Shown piece after piece: positions 34,038-42,388 of a stretch of DNA of 64,000 nt. The DNA comes from Kingella pumchi (GTDB lineage: Bacteria > Pseudomonadota > Gammaproteobacteria > Burkholderiales > Neisseriaceae). Position numbers and translations under genes: made by a program. How positions within the stretch are numbered: position 1 is the first letter of the stretch; every line of letters starts with the position of its first letter. The stretch covers positions 91,202-155,201 of the forward strand of contig NZ_JAKOOW010000001.1 of assembly GCF_022288825.1 (NCBI RefSeq), in the 5' to 3' direction. The notes beneath the pieces were generated by a model. The model was given only the letters and a program-made list of their open reading frames with translations, ran no database searches and was not told where the DNA came from.

Positions 34038-36098
34038 ATGACCCAAACCCTCTTAATCGAACTCCTCACCGAAGAACTCCCGCCCAAAGCCCTCAACAAT
34101 CTGGGCAACCATTTTGCCGCCGCTGTGGCCGAAAGCTTGGAAAAAGCGCAGCTGATTCAGGGTAATGCACAATACACCGCCTACGCTTCGCCGCGCCGTT
34201 TGGCCGTGCAGGTGTCAAACGTCAAAGCCGTGCAGAATGACCAGCACGTTGTCAAAAAAGGCCCAGCCGTCGCCAACGCGATGAAAGACGGTGCGCCCAC
34301 CAAAGCGCTCGAAGGCTTCGCCCGCTCCTTCGGCGCCGACATCGGCAGCCTGAAAATCATCCACGACGGCAAGCAGGACGTATACGCCCACGAGTTCACC
34401 CAAGCAGGCAAGCCGCTCTCCGAATTGCTCGAAGACATCATCAATCAGGCGGTGAAAAAGCTGCCGATTCCCAAAGTAATGCGCTGGGGCAGCAGCACGC
34501 ACACTTTCGTGCGCCCCGTACACGGCCTGGTGATTCTGCACGGCGCAAACGTCGTGCCCGCCAATGTATTGGGTTTGCAAAGCGGCAATACCACTTTGGG
34601 ACACCGCTTCCTTTCAGACGGCCTGATTACCATTGAAAACGCCGATTCCTACGCCGAGCAAATGCGCGAGCAGGGCAAGGTCATCGCCTCATTCACTACC
34701 CGCAAAGCCGCGATTCAGACGGCCTTAAACCAACACGCAGGCCGTCTGAATGCCACAGTGGCCGCCGACGAAGCCCTACTGGACGAAGTGGCCGCGCTGG
34801 TGGAATGGCCGGTGGTACTCGAAGCCGGTTTTGAAGCGCATTTTTTGGAAGTGCCGCAAGAATGCCTGATTCTCACCATGCAGCAAAACCAAAAATACTT
34901 CCCGCTTTTGGACGCAAACGGCCGCTTGATGAACCGCTTTTTGCTGGTATCCAACCTTGAAGCCGCTGACCCTTCGCACATCATCCACGGCAACGAACGC
35001 GTTTTGCGCGCGCGCCTGTCTGACGCCGAATTTTTCTACAAACAAGACCAGAAAAACACGCTGGAAAGCCGCCTGCCCAAGCTGGCAAACGTGGTGTACC
35101 ACAACAAAATCGGCTCGCAGGCCGAACGCATCGAGCGGCTGCAAAGCATCGCCGCCCACACCGCCGCCGCGCTGGGGGCAGACCGCGCCCAAGCCGAACG
35201 CGCCGCCCGCTTGGCCAAAGCCGACCTCGTTACCGAAATGGTGGGCGAGTTCCCCGAGCTGCAAGGCACGATGGGCAAATACTACGCCCGCCTCGATGGC
35301 GAAAACGCCGCCATCGCCGATGCCATCGAGCAGCACTACCGCCCGCGTTTTGCCGGCGACGCGCTGCCCGAAAGCCCTGTTGCCACCGCCGTTGCGCTGG
35401 CCGACAAACTCGAAACCCTGGTCGGCATCTGGGGCATCGGCCTGATTCCCACCGGCGACAAAGACCCCTACGCCCTGCGCCGCGCCGCGCTGGGCATTTT
35501 GCGCATGCTGATGCAGCACGGCTTGGACGTAAACGACCTGATTCAGACGGCCTTTGCGAGCTTCCCGCAAGGCTTGTTAAACGACAAAACCCCCGCCGAA
35601 GTGGCCGACTTTATGCAGGCGCGGCTGGCCGTATTGCTGCAAAACGATTATCCGCAGGATATTGTGGCCGCCGTACTGGCCAAACGCCCCGGCCGTCTGA
35701 ACGATTTAGCCGCCAGGCTCGACGCCGTCGCCGCCTTCAAAGCCCTGCCCGAAGCCGCCGCGCTCGCCGCCGCCAACAAGCGCGTGCAAAACCTGCTCAA
35801 AAAGGCCGATGCCGAATTGGGCGCGGTAAACGAAGCCCTGTTGCAGCAAGACGAAGAACGCGCCCTTTATGCCGCCGCGCAGGCGATGCAGCCCAAAATC
35901 GAAGCCGCGCTGGCGCATCAGGACTTTCAGACGGCCTTGTCGGAACTGGCCGCCGTCAAACCGCAGGTCGATGCCTTCTTCGACGGCGTGATGGTGATGG
36001 CCGACGATGCCGCCGTAAAACAAAACCGCCTGAACCTGCTCAACCAGTTGTCGCAGCAGATGAACGCCGTGGCGGACATTGCGCTGCTTGGGGAGTAA
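34038..36098 (+). CDS. glyS: Glycyl-tRNA synthetase beta subunit
   Basis: The 686-residue product is a full-length GlyS, which with GlyQ charges tRNA-Gly. It begins MTQTLLIELLTEELPPKALN and has KVMRWGSSTHTFVRPVHG near 154, HRFLSDG near 191, DKLETLVGIWGIGLIPTGDKDPYALRRAALGI near 455 and a C-terminal anticodon-binding region. glyQ, normally its neighbour, is absent here. From about 34.6 kb on, the gene carries six DUS of the GCCGTCTGAA dialect while its start keeps one GGCAGCCTGAA copy, so it appears mosaic. Confidence 0.96.
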   Translation: MTQTLLIELLTEELPPKALNNLGNHFAAAVAESLEKAQLIQGNAQYTAYASPRRLAVQVSNVKAVQNDQHVVKKGPAVANAMKDGAPTKALEGFARSFGADIGSLKIIHDGKQDVYAHEFTQAGKPLSELLEDIINQAVKKLPIPKVMRWGSSTHTFVRPVHGLVILHGANVVPANVLGLQSGNTTLGHRFLSDGLITIENADSYAEQMREQGKVIASFTTRKAAIQTALNQHAGRLNATVAADEALLDEVAALVEWPVVLEAGFEAHFLEVPQECLILTMQQNQKYFPLLDANGRLMNRFLLVSNLEAADPSHIIHGNERVLRARLSDAEFFYKQDQKNTLESRLPKLANVVYHNKIGSQAERIERLQSIAAHTAAALGADRAQAERAARLAKADLVTEMVGEFPELQGTMGKYYARLDGENAAIADAIEQHYRPRFAGDALPESPVATAVALADKLETLVGIWGIGLIPTGDKDPYALRRAALGILRMLMQHGLDVNDLIQTAFASFPQGLLNDKTPAEVADFMQARLAVLLQNDYPQDIVAAVLAKRPGRLNDLAARLDAVAAFKALPEAAALAAANKRVQNLLKKADAELGAVNEALLQQDEERALYAAAQAMQPKIEAALAHQDFQTALSELAAVKPQVDAFFDGVMVMADDAAVKQNRLNLLNQLSQQMNAVADIALLGE

Positions 36099-36101
36099 AC
36101 A

Positions 36102-36145
36102 AAAGGCAGCCTGAAAACGGCTTTTGCGGTTTTCAGGCTGCCTTT
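36102..36145. terminator. DUS-pair terminator after glyS
   Basis: A perfect 17-bp stem (36102-36118 and 36129-36145) of native-dialect DUS copies lies four bases after the glyS stop. Confidence 0.8.
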
Positions 36146-36251
36146 ATTGCAACAGCCGCAAGTCGGATACTTGTATCCGACACCTTGCTTTCAAACGGCC
36201 TCAAAGCAGCCTGAAAACAAGCCAAGTGCCCGCCAAACAGGAAAACACGCC

Positions 36252-36740
36252 ATGCCCCAAACCGTTACCCTTGTGCCGTACGACCCCGCACACGCCGCCG
36301 ATTTGGACTACCGTCTGCACGGAGAGCAAGCACAATACTCGGTTTCGCCCCAAGAGCGGCTGCAAAACGGCCGGTTCGCCGCGCCCGACTGTTTGGCCGT
36401 AACCATTTTGTGCCAAAACCGCCCCATCGGATTTTTCATCCTTGATAAAGGCAGCGACCGCCTTACTTACAGCGCCAACCCCCGCGCCGTATTGCTGCGC
36501 TCGATGTCGGTCAACCCCGCATATCAGGGTCAAGGCTGCGCCCGCGCGACGCTGGCTGACGATAAATTGGCGCCGCTCATCCGCAGCATATTGCCCGACT
36601 GCGACGAAATCGTGTTCGGCGTACACCACGCCAACCGCGCCGCCATCGGCCTGTACCAAAGCTGCGGATTTGCCGATACGGGGCGAACCTTTATGGGCAC
36701 AAAGGGGCTGCAATATATTTACAGCAAAACGATTCGGTAA
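36252..36740 (+). CDS. GNAT family N-acetyltransferase
   Basis: The 162-residue protein has the GNAT acetyl-CoA loop in MSVNPAYQGQGCARATLAD (near 83-101; Q-x-x-G-x-A type) and VHHANRAAIGLYQSCGFADTG near 123, which is a clear RimI-like end. The upstream half includes PIGFFILDKGSDR. The substrate is unknown. The ATG at 36252 begins MPQTVTLVPYDPAHAAD, which fits the domain; earlier methionines lie in DUS sequence. It sits between glyS and the polysaccharide operon and may be part of the imported block. Confidence 0.85.
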   Translation: MPQTVTLVPYDPAHAADLDYRLHGEQAQYSVSPQERLQNGRFAAPDCLAVTILCQNRPIGFFILDKGSDRLTYSANPRAVLLRSMSVNPAYQGQGCARATLADDKLAPLIRSILPDCDEIVFGVHHANRAAIGLYQSCGFADTGRTFMGTKGLQYIYSKTIR

Positions 36741-36776
36741 AAGTCCGTCTGAAACAGTAAATCCAGCGGGTAGCGG

Positions 36777-36847
36777 GTAGGTTGGGTCGCGACCCAACAA
36801 CATGATTAAATCTCTTGCCAAATGTTGGGTTTGGCAACCCAACCTAC
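36777..36847. repeat. GTAG-type REP pair (GTAGGTTGGGTC family)
   Basis: Forward unit 36777-36798 and inverted unit 36824-36847 are separated by 25 bases. Each unit is itself a hairpin and begins GTAG when read outwards. No gene is seen in 36741-37062. Confidence 0.85.
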
Positions 36848-36924
36848 CTGTTGAAATGGGTATGAACGCGTTTCAGGCTGCCTTTTCAGACGGCCTCAAG
36901 ACAGCCTGAAACCCCAACCGCCGT

Positions 36925-37019
36925 CATTCCCGCGCAGGTGGGAATCTGCTCCGAACCACGGGCAACGGCGGATAAAACCACTCGCAGCAGCCGAAAAAGA
37001 TTCCCGCCTGCGCGGGAAT
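36925..37019. repeat. dRS3 pair flanking a short spacer (NIME-like)
   Basis: Two 20-bp elements with ATTCCC...GGGAAT ends lie at 36925-36944 and 37000-37019, separated by 55 bases. This is the structure of neisserial dRS3 repeats and the intergenic mosaic elements they make. They lie between a foreign-dialect DUS and the first glycosyltransferase gene. Confidence 0.8.
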
Positions 37020-37062
37020 GACGGAGTACACAGGCCGTCCACCCGAAAAAGACCCCCAAACA

Positions 37063-38142
37063 ATGAGCGCAAAAACCCTGTTCAAAGCCATCAAAAAACG
37101 CCTGCAAACGCTGCGCATCCGTGCGGGCAAGGCGTGGCTCGACCGTGCGCCGGTGCCGTCTGAAAAGCCGCTTGCACCGGAGAATATCGGCGGTATTCTG
37201 TTTTTGCGCCAAGACGGCAAAATCGGCGACTACATCGTCAGCTCGTTTGCCTTTCGCGAAATCAAAAAAGCCGCGCCGCACATCCACATCGGCGTGGTCT
37301 GCACCGAGGCCAACCGCAGCCTGTTTGACGCCAATCCGCATATCGACGCGGTGCATATTGTCCAAGCCAAAAGCAGTCGCTCGTATCGGGAAACCGGCCG
37401 CTCGATTGCAGGGCAATATGATGTCGTTATCGATCCCACCGTATTGGTGCGCAACCGCGATTTGGTGCTCATCCGCAGCATCAATGCGCCTTACAACATC
37501 GGTTTTGACAAAGCCGGCTACAAAATCTTCAACCTGAATATCGCCAACCGCAGCCAGCATTTCAGCGAAATCTACCGCGAGGCTTTGCAGCTTTGCGGCT
37601 TTCACGATGCGGATACGCGCTACGATTTGCCCGAGCAGCCTGAAAGCGCCGCCGCCGTGGGCGCGTTTTTGCGGCAAAACGTGCTGGGCAATTATGTGGC
37701 GGTAAATTTTTTCGGCGCGGCCAACCGCCGCCGTTTCAGCGAAGCGCGTATCCGCGAAATGCTCGATTATTTTGCCGCGCATTTTCCCGATACGCGCTTT
37801 GTACTGCTTACTTATCCTGATGCCACTCCGCTGCTGTCGCGCCTGATTGAAGGGCGGGGCAACTGTTTTCTCTACGCCGACACCGCGTCGGTGCAGGATT
37901 CCGCCGAACTCATCCGCCACGCGCACACCGTGATTTCGCCCGATACCGCGCTGATTCACATCGCCGCCGGTTTGGATAAAAACATCATCGGCCTGTATCA
38001 AAACGACGCGCAGAATTTCGCCAACTGGCATCCCAATTCGCCGCGCGCCGAGATTGTGCGCTTTGAAGCGCATATCGACGAAATCGCGCCCGAAATGCTG
38101 GCCGCGCCGCTGGCACGTTTTACCGCGCAGGAGGCCGTCTGA
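37063..38142 (+). CDS. Glycosyltransferase family 9 (heptosyltransferase-like)
   Basis: The 359-residue protein has the GT9 GT-B pattern: LFLRQDGKIGDYIVSSFAFREIK (residues 46-68), VIDPTVLVRNRD near 122, and the nucleotide-sugar site SPDTALIHIAAGLDKNIIGLY near 303. Such enzymes add heptose or a similar sugar to LPS/LOS. The ATG at 37063 is chosen because the extra 15 residues upstream run into a dRS3 repeat. The stop TGA, inside a foreign-dialect DUS, is shared with the next start (TGAATG). It is the first gene of the polysaccharide operon. Confidence 0.85.
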   Translation: MSAKTLFKAIKKRLQTLRIRAGKAWLDRAPVPSEKPLAPENIGGILFLRQDGKIGDYIVSSFAFREIKKAAPHIHIGVVCTEANRSLFDANPHIDAVHIVQAKSSRSYRETGRSIAGQYDVVIDPTVLVRNRDLVLIRSINAPYNIGFDKAGYKIFNLNIANRSQHFSEIYREALQLCGFHDADTRYDLPEQPESAAAVGAFLRQNVLGNYVAVNFFGAANRRRFSEARIREMLDYFAAHFPDTRFVLLTYPDATPLLSRLIEGRGNCFLYADTASVQDSAELIRHAHTVISPDTALIHIAAGLDKNIIGLYQNDAQNFANWHPNSPRAEIVRFEAHIDEIAPEMLAAPLARFTAQEAV

Positions 38143-39168
38143 ATGGGCAAACCCACCGTATTGCTGGGCATGATTAATGATGCCGCCATGTCGCGCACCG
38201 TGGCCGCCTGCCTCGAATACCACGGCTTCGAGGTGGTCAACTTCGCCCTTGATTCGCTCGATTTCCGCTATCCGAACCTGCGCTCGCGTCTGGCCGTGTT
38301 GCTCAAAAAAACGCTGGGCAACCGCCAAGCCAAAAAAGAGCTGATGATCGAACTCAAACGCCGCCAAGTTCAGACGGCATGGAACGCGCATCCGCAGTTT
38401 GATTACGCGCTGTTTATCCGCTCCGATATTTACCCCGACAGCTTTTTGCGCGAAGTACGCCGCCGCAGCCGCGTGATGGTGAACTACCAATGGGACGGCG
38501 TGGCACGCTTTGCCGCCGCCCAAGCGCAAATCGGCCTGTTTGACCGCTATTATGCGTTTGACCCCGCCGACATCCGCGCCGATTCCCGCCTGCTGCCCGC
38601 CACCAGTTTTTATTTCGACCACGACCTAAGCGGCCTTGCGCCCTACAATCCCGCCGCGCCACGGTTTTACTTTGTCGGCTCGCACCGCGCCGACCGCCTC
38701 GACGACATCCGCCGCTTTTGCCGATACACGCAGCAGGCCGGCTGGCAGCTCGATTTTCACATCGTCAACCCAAACCAGCCCGAAGCCGCGCAGGATTACC
38801 CCTTTGACGGCGTTTACTTTGCCGACGATGTCCCCTTTGCCGACAACCTTGAGCGCGCCCGCCGCAGCAGCGTGTTGGTCGATTTCGTTATCAGCACCCA
38901 CAGCGGCCTGTCGCTGCGCACCTTTGAAGCCCTCGGCTACCGCAAAAAACTGATTACCACCAACGCCGAAATCGAAAAATACGATTTCTACCACCCCGAC
39001 AACATTTTTATCTGGCGCGGCGGCAGCCTCGACGGCCTGCAAGCGTTCATCGCGCGGCCGTATCACGAACTGCCGCAGGAAATCTACCAAAAATACAGCT
39101 TCGGCAACTGGGTGCGCTATGTGTTGGACATTGAACCGCACATCAAAATCAGTCTGCCCGCCGCGTGA
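38143..39168 (+). CDS. Putative glycosyltransferase, paralogue of the next gene
   Basis: The 341-residue protein has a GT-B-like layout with a late conserved block: SGLSLRTFEALGYRKKLITTN (about 247-267), YDFYHPDNIFIW and KYSFGNWVRYVLDIEPH at the end. The same block, almost word for word, occurs in the following gene. I do not recognise a named enzyme; CgeB/capsule-type glycosyltransferases have similar ends. The start is fixed by the TGAATG overlap with the GT9 gene. Sugar donor and acceptor are unknown. Confidence 0.75.
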   Translation: MGKPTVLLGMINDAAMSRTVAACLEYHGFEVVNFALDSLDFRYPNLRSRLAVLLKKTLGNRQAKKELMIELKRRQVQTAWNAHPQFDYALFIRSDIYPDSFLREVRRRSRVMVNYQWDGVARFAAAQAQIGLFDRYYAFDPADIRADSRLLPATSFYFDHDLSGLAPYNPAAPRFYFVGSHRADRLDDIRRFCRYTQQAGWQLDFHIVNPNQPEAAQDYPFDGVYFADDVPFADNLERARRSSVLVDFVISTHSGLSLRTFEALGYRKKLITTNAEIEKYDFYHPDNIFIWRGGSLDGLQAFIARPYHELPQEIYQKYSFGNWVRYVLDIEPHIKISLPAA

Positions 39169-39261
39169 GTTTGGCAAGGCTGCCAAAACGGTAATTATCA
39201 ACCCTACCCCGCAGACAACGAATCACATACAATGCCGCCCTTCCATCACGCCGACACCGCC

Positions 39262-40326
39262 ATGAAAGCCAAAACCGTCATCCTTGCCATGCCGCCCATT
39301 TTCGGCATCCACCAAGTTATTGCCGAAAACCTGCGTTTTCACGGTTTTGAAGTGACCGAGCTGATCTACGAAGAAGGAAAATTCACCTACGCCAATATCT
39401 GGCAGCGGCTGAAAAAACTGTTTTACCGCAATCTATTGCGCCAACGCGAATACAAAAAAGAGCAGCTGTTCCAGCCCTATCTTGCCGATTTCACCGCCAA
39501 ACTCGACCAAATCGAAGGACAGGCCGACTACTGCTTTATGATCTGGCCGGGCGTTTTCCCCAGCAGCTTTATGCAGACCCTGCGCGACAAAAGCCGCCTG
39601 ATGGTGCACTACAACTGGGAAACATTGGAATTTCTCGAACACGAGTTCTACAAAATCAAATTCTTCGACAAATTCATGTTTTTCGACCCCTACGATATCG
39701 GCCGCCGCCCCGAATACGCTGACAAACTCATCCCCGCCACCAGCTTCTGGTTCGACTGCTACCTGCAGGAGGAACAAAACGACGGCAGCCTGTTTTTTAT
39801 CGGCTCGCACCATAAAGAGCGCATCGCCGACATCCGCGCGTTTTACCTTGCCGCCGAATCAATCGGCCTGCCGACCGACTTTCGCATCGTATCGAAAAAC
39901 CCCCAAGAGGCCGAACAGGAACTGGCTTTGCCCGGCGTACGCTATCTCTCTTCCGCCGACGCGCTGCCCTACCGCGACAACCTGCTGGCCGCACGCAAAG
40001 CCGGCGTTCTCGTCGATTTTCTCCACACCAAACACCACGGCCTCTCCCTGCGCGTTTTCGAAGCGCTGGGCTACGGTAAAAAACTGATTACCACCAACCC
40101 CACCGTCGTCCACTACGACTTCTACCATCCCGACAACATTTTTGTCTGGAGTGGCGGTAACACCGAAGAACTCAAAGCCTTTTTACAACACCCCTACTCG
40201 CCGCCGCCCGAAGCATTGAAGCAGAAATACAGCTTCGGCAACTGGATACGCTGGGCGTTTGATATCGAGCCGCATCAGGCAATCGGTCTGCCGCATCTTC
40301 CGCCCCAACAATCCCGCAATGATTAA
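39262..40326 (+). CDS. Putative glycosyltransferase, paralogue of the previous gene
   Basis: The 354-residue protein shares with its neighbour an N-terminal hydrophobic strand (KTVILAMPPIFGIHQVIAEN), the middle FIGSHHKERIADIRAFY, and the C-terminal GLSLRVFEALGYGKKLITTN, YDFYHPDNIFVW and KYSFGNWIRWAFDIEPH. The two arose by tandem duplication and probably add related sugars in sequence. I prefer the ATG at 39262, which matches the paralogue start; a methionine ten codons earlier is possible. The end overlaps the region from which fdtA is read. Confidence 0.75.
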   Translation: MKAKTVILAMPPIFGIHQVIAENLRFHGFEVTELIYEEGKFTYANIWQRLKKLFYRNLLRQREYKKEQLFQPYLADFTAKLDQIEGQADYCFMIWPGVFPSSFMQTLRDKSRLMVHYNWETLEFLEHEFYKIKFFDKFMFFDPYDIGRRPEYADKLIPATSFWFDCYLQEEQNDGSLFFIGSHHKERIADIRAFYLAAESIGLPTDFRIVSKNPQEAEQELALPGVRYLSSADALPYRDNLLAARKAGVLVDFLHTKHHGLSLRVFEALGYGKKLITTNPTVVHYDFYHPDNIFVWSGGNTEELKAFLQHPYSPPPEALKQKYSFGNWIRWAFDIEPHQAIGLPHLPPQQSRND

Positions 40327-40336
40327 CTGTCCGACT

Positions 40337-40735
40337 ATGAAAACAAATCTTATACACCTGCAAACCCACGGCGACGAGCGCGGTTCGCTGATTGCCCTTG
40401 AAGAGGGCAAAAACATTCCGTTTGAAATCAAACGGGTTTACTACCTGTTCGACACCAAAACAGGCGTACGCCGCGGCTTTCATGCTCATAAAAAGCTCAA
40501 GCAGGTGGTGGTGGCCGTACGCGGTTCGTGCCGTTTTCTGTTGGACGACGGCAAAGAAAAAGTCAGCGTATTACTGGACAATCCGGCGCAAGGTTTGTTA
40601 ATAGAATCTTTCGTATGGCGGGAAATGTACGATTTTTCAGAAGACTGCGTGCTGATGGTGCTGGCAGACAGCCTCTACGATGAAGAAGACTACATCCGCG
40701 ATTACGACGAATTCATTAAACGAGTGAAAAATTGA
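40337..40735 (+). CDS. fdtA: dTDP-4-keto-6-deoxyglucose 3,4-ketoisomerase (FdtA/QdtA-like)
   Basis: The 132-residue cupin converts the RmlB product to a 3-keto sugar. Motifs are THGDERGSLIALEEGKNIPFEIKRVYY (10-36), RRGFHAHKKLKQVVVAVRG (about 44-62, with the active-site histidines) and IESFVWREMYDFSEDCVLMVLAD near 87. FdtA and QdtA differ in the C4 stereochemistry of their product, which I cannot decide, so the sugar could be Fuc3NAc or Qui3NAc. I chose the ATG at 40337; another at 40319 overlaps the previous stop. Confidence 0.85.
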   Translation: MKTNLIHLQTHGDERGSLIALEEGKNIPFEIKRVYYLFDTKTGVRRGFHAHKKLKQVVVAVRGSCRFLLDDGKEKVSVLLDNPAQGLLIESFVWREMYDFSEDCVLMVLADSLYDEEDYIRDYDEFIKRVKN

Positions 40736-40736
40736 T

Positions 40737-41291
40737 ATGACAAACTTCCCAACTATTTTACCTGCGCGTACAGTGTTTCTAAGACTGGTCGAAATTAATG
40801 ATGCGGCGTTTATCTGTGGATTACGTAACAAAAAAAAACTAAATCTCTTTTTATCTAAATCAGAAAACAGCATAGAATCGCAACTGGAATGGTTAGAGCA
40901 ATACAAATATCGAGAAGCACAAAATCAAGAGTTTTATTTTATTATCAGTAGAAAAGATAACAACCAACCTATTGGTACAATTAGAATTTACGATTTTCAA
41001 AAACCTTCTTCTTTCTGTTGGGGAAGTTGGATTTTGAATGAAAATAAAACAGCAAGCTCAGCATTAGAAAGCGCATTATTAATATATAATATAGGGTTTG
41101 ATTACTTAAATTTTGAACAAAGTCACTTTGACGTACGAAAAAACAATGTGAAAGTTAATTCTTTCCATATAAAAATGGGAGCTGTAAAAACTAGGGAAGA
41201 TAATCTAAATATATACTATAAGCTTAGCAAAGAATCTCACTTAAAAAACAAAGAAAAGTATAGAAATTTTTTACTAGGAGATAGCAAGTGA
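40737..41291 (+). CDS. GNAT acetyltransferase, probably amino-sugar N-acetylation; AT-rich
   Basis: The 184-residue protein looks like a RimJ/PseH-type GNAT: RTVFLRLVEINDAAFICGLRNK at the start, QPIGTIRIYDFQ near 78, and FDVRKNNVKVNSFHIKMGAV near 134. Between fdtA and fdtB it probably acetylates the 3-amino group, a step done in described Fdt and Qdt pathways by FdtC/QdtC left-handed beta-helix enzymes. The gene is strikingly AT-rich and uses A/T-ending codons unlike its neighbours, a sign of separate acquisition. Its ATG lies one base after the fdtA stop; its stop overlaps the next GTG start. Confidence 0.75.
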   Translation: MTNFPTILPARTVFLRLVEINDAAFICGLRNKKKLNLFLSKSENSIESQLEWLEQYKYREAQNQEFYFIISRKDNNQPIGTIRIYDFQKPSSFCWGSWILNENKTASSALESALLIYNIGFDYLNFEQSHFDVRKNNVKVNSFHIKMGAVKTREDNLNIYYKLSKESHLKNKEKYRNFLLGDSK

Positions 41292-42388
41292 TTCCGTTTT
41301 TGGATTTGCAGAAAATCAACGCGCAATACGCCGATGAGATCAAAGCAGCCTGCAGCCGCGTGATTGACAGCGGCTGGTATATCTGCGGCAGCGAATTGGC
41401 GGAATTTGAACGGAAATTCGCCACCTATTGCGGCGTGAAGCACGCTGTCGGCGTGGCCAACGGCCTGGATGCACTGATTTTGGTTTTGCGGGCGTGGAAA
41501 GAAGCAGGCAGCCTGAAAGACGGCGACGAAGTCATTGTTCCGGCAAACACCTATATCGCTTCGATACTCGCCATTACCGCCAACCGGCTAACGCCGGTGC
41601 TGGTTGAGCCGAATCCCGAAACCTTCAATCTTGATCCCGCCAAAATGCAGGCTGTACTGACAGACAAAACCAAAGCCGTCCTGCCCGTTCATCTCTACGG
41701 CCAGTTGGCCGATATGCCCGCCATCTGCGCCTTTGCCAAGCAACACGGCCTGCTGGTGCTGGAAGACGCCGCCCAAGCACACGGCGCGGAGTCAAACGAC
41801 AAAAAAGCTGGTGCTTGGGGCGATGCGGCGGGTTTTAGTTTTTATCCCGGCAAAAATCTCGGTGCGCTGGGCGACGGCGGCGCCATCACCACCAACGACG
41901 ACCAACTGGCACAAATGCTGCGCGCCCTGCGTAATTACGGCTCGCACCGCAAATACGAAAACCTCTACAGCGGCACCAACAGCCGCTTGGACGAAATTCA
42001 GGCTGCCATCTTGTCGGTCAAACTTGCTTATCTCGATCGGGAAACCGAACGGCGCCGGCAAATCGCCACCCGCTATCTTTCCGAAATCCGCAACCCGCGT
42101 ATCGTGCTGCCGCAGGTATCCGCACCCCAAACGCACGTCTGGCATCTGTTTGTTATCCAAAGCGACCGGCGCACCGCATTGCAGGAATATCTGCAGCAAA
42201 ACGGCATCCAAACCCTGGTGCACTACCCGATTGCGCCGCACAAACAACAGGCCTACCGGCACTTGAACCATCTTTCCCTGCCGATTACCGAATCCCTGCA
42301 CGAGCGCGTCTTGTCCCTGCCGATGAGCCCCGTACTGACCGATGCCGAAACCGATACCGTTATCCGAGCCCTCAATGACTGGAAATAA
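41288..42388 (+). CDS. fdtB: dTDP-3-keto-6-deoxyhexose 3-aminotransferase (FdtB/QdtB-like)
   Basis: The 366-residue PLP enzyme belongs to the DegT/DnrJ/EryC1 family. It has MIPFLDLQKINAQYADEI at the start, GVANGLDALILVLRA near 54, LEDAAQAHGAE near 156, and the lysine that binds PLP in FYPGKNLGALGDGGA near 185, then NYGSHRKYENLYSGTNSRLDEIQAA. It transfers an amino group to C3 of the FdtA product. Translation starts at a GTG that overlaps the preceding stop (GTGA). Two native-dialect DUS copies lie within. Confidence 0.9.
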   Translation: MIPFLDLQKINAQYADEIKAACSRVIDSGWYICGSELAEFERKFATYCGVKHAVGVANGLDALILVLRAWKEAGSLKDGDEVIVPANTYIASILAITANRLTPVLVEPNPETFNLDPAKMQAVLTDKTKAVLPVHLYGQLADMPAICAFAKQHGLLVLEDAAQAHGAESNDKKAGAWGDAAGFSFYPGKNLGALGDGGAITTNDDQLAQMLRALRNYGSHRKYENLYSGTNSRLDEIQAAILSVKLAYLDRETERRRQIATRYLSEIRNPRIVLPQVSAPQTHVWHLFVIQSDRRTALQEYLQQNGIQTLVHYPIAPHKQQAYRHLNHLSLPITESLHERVLSLPMSPVLTDAETDTVIRALNDWK

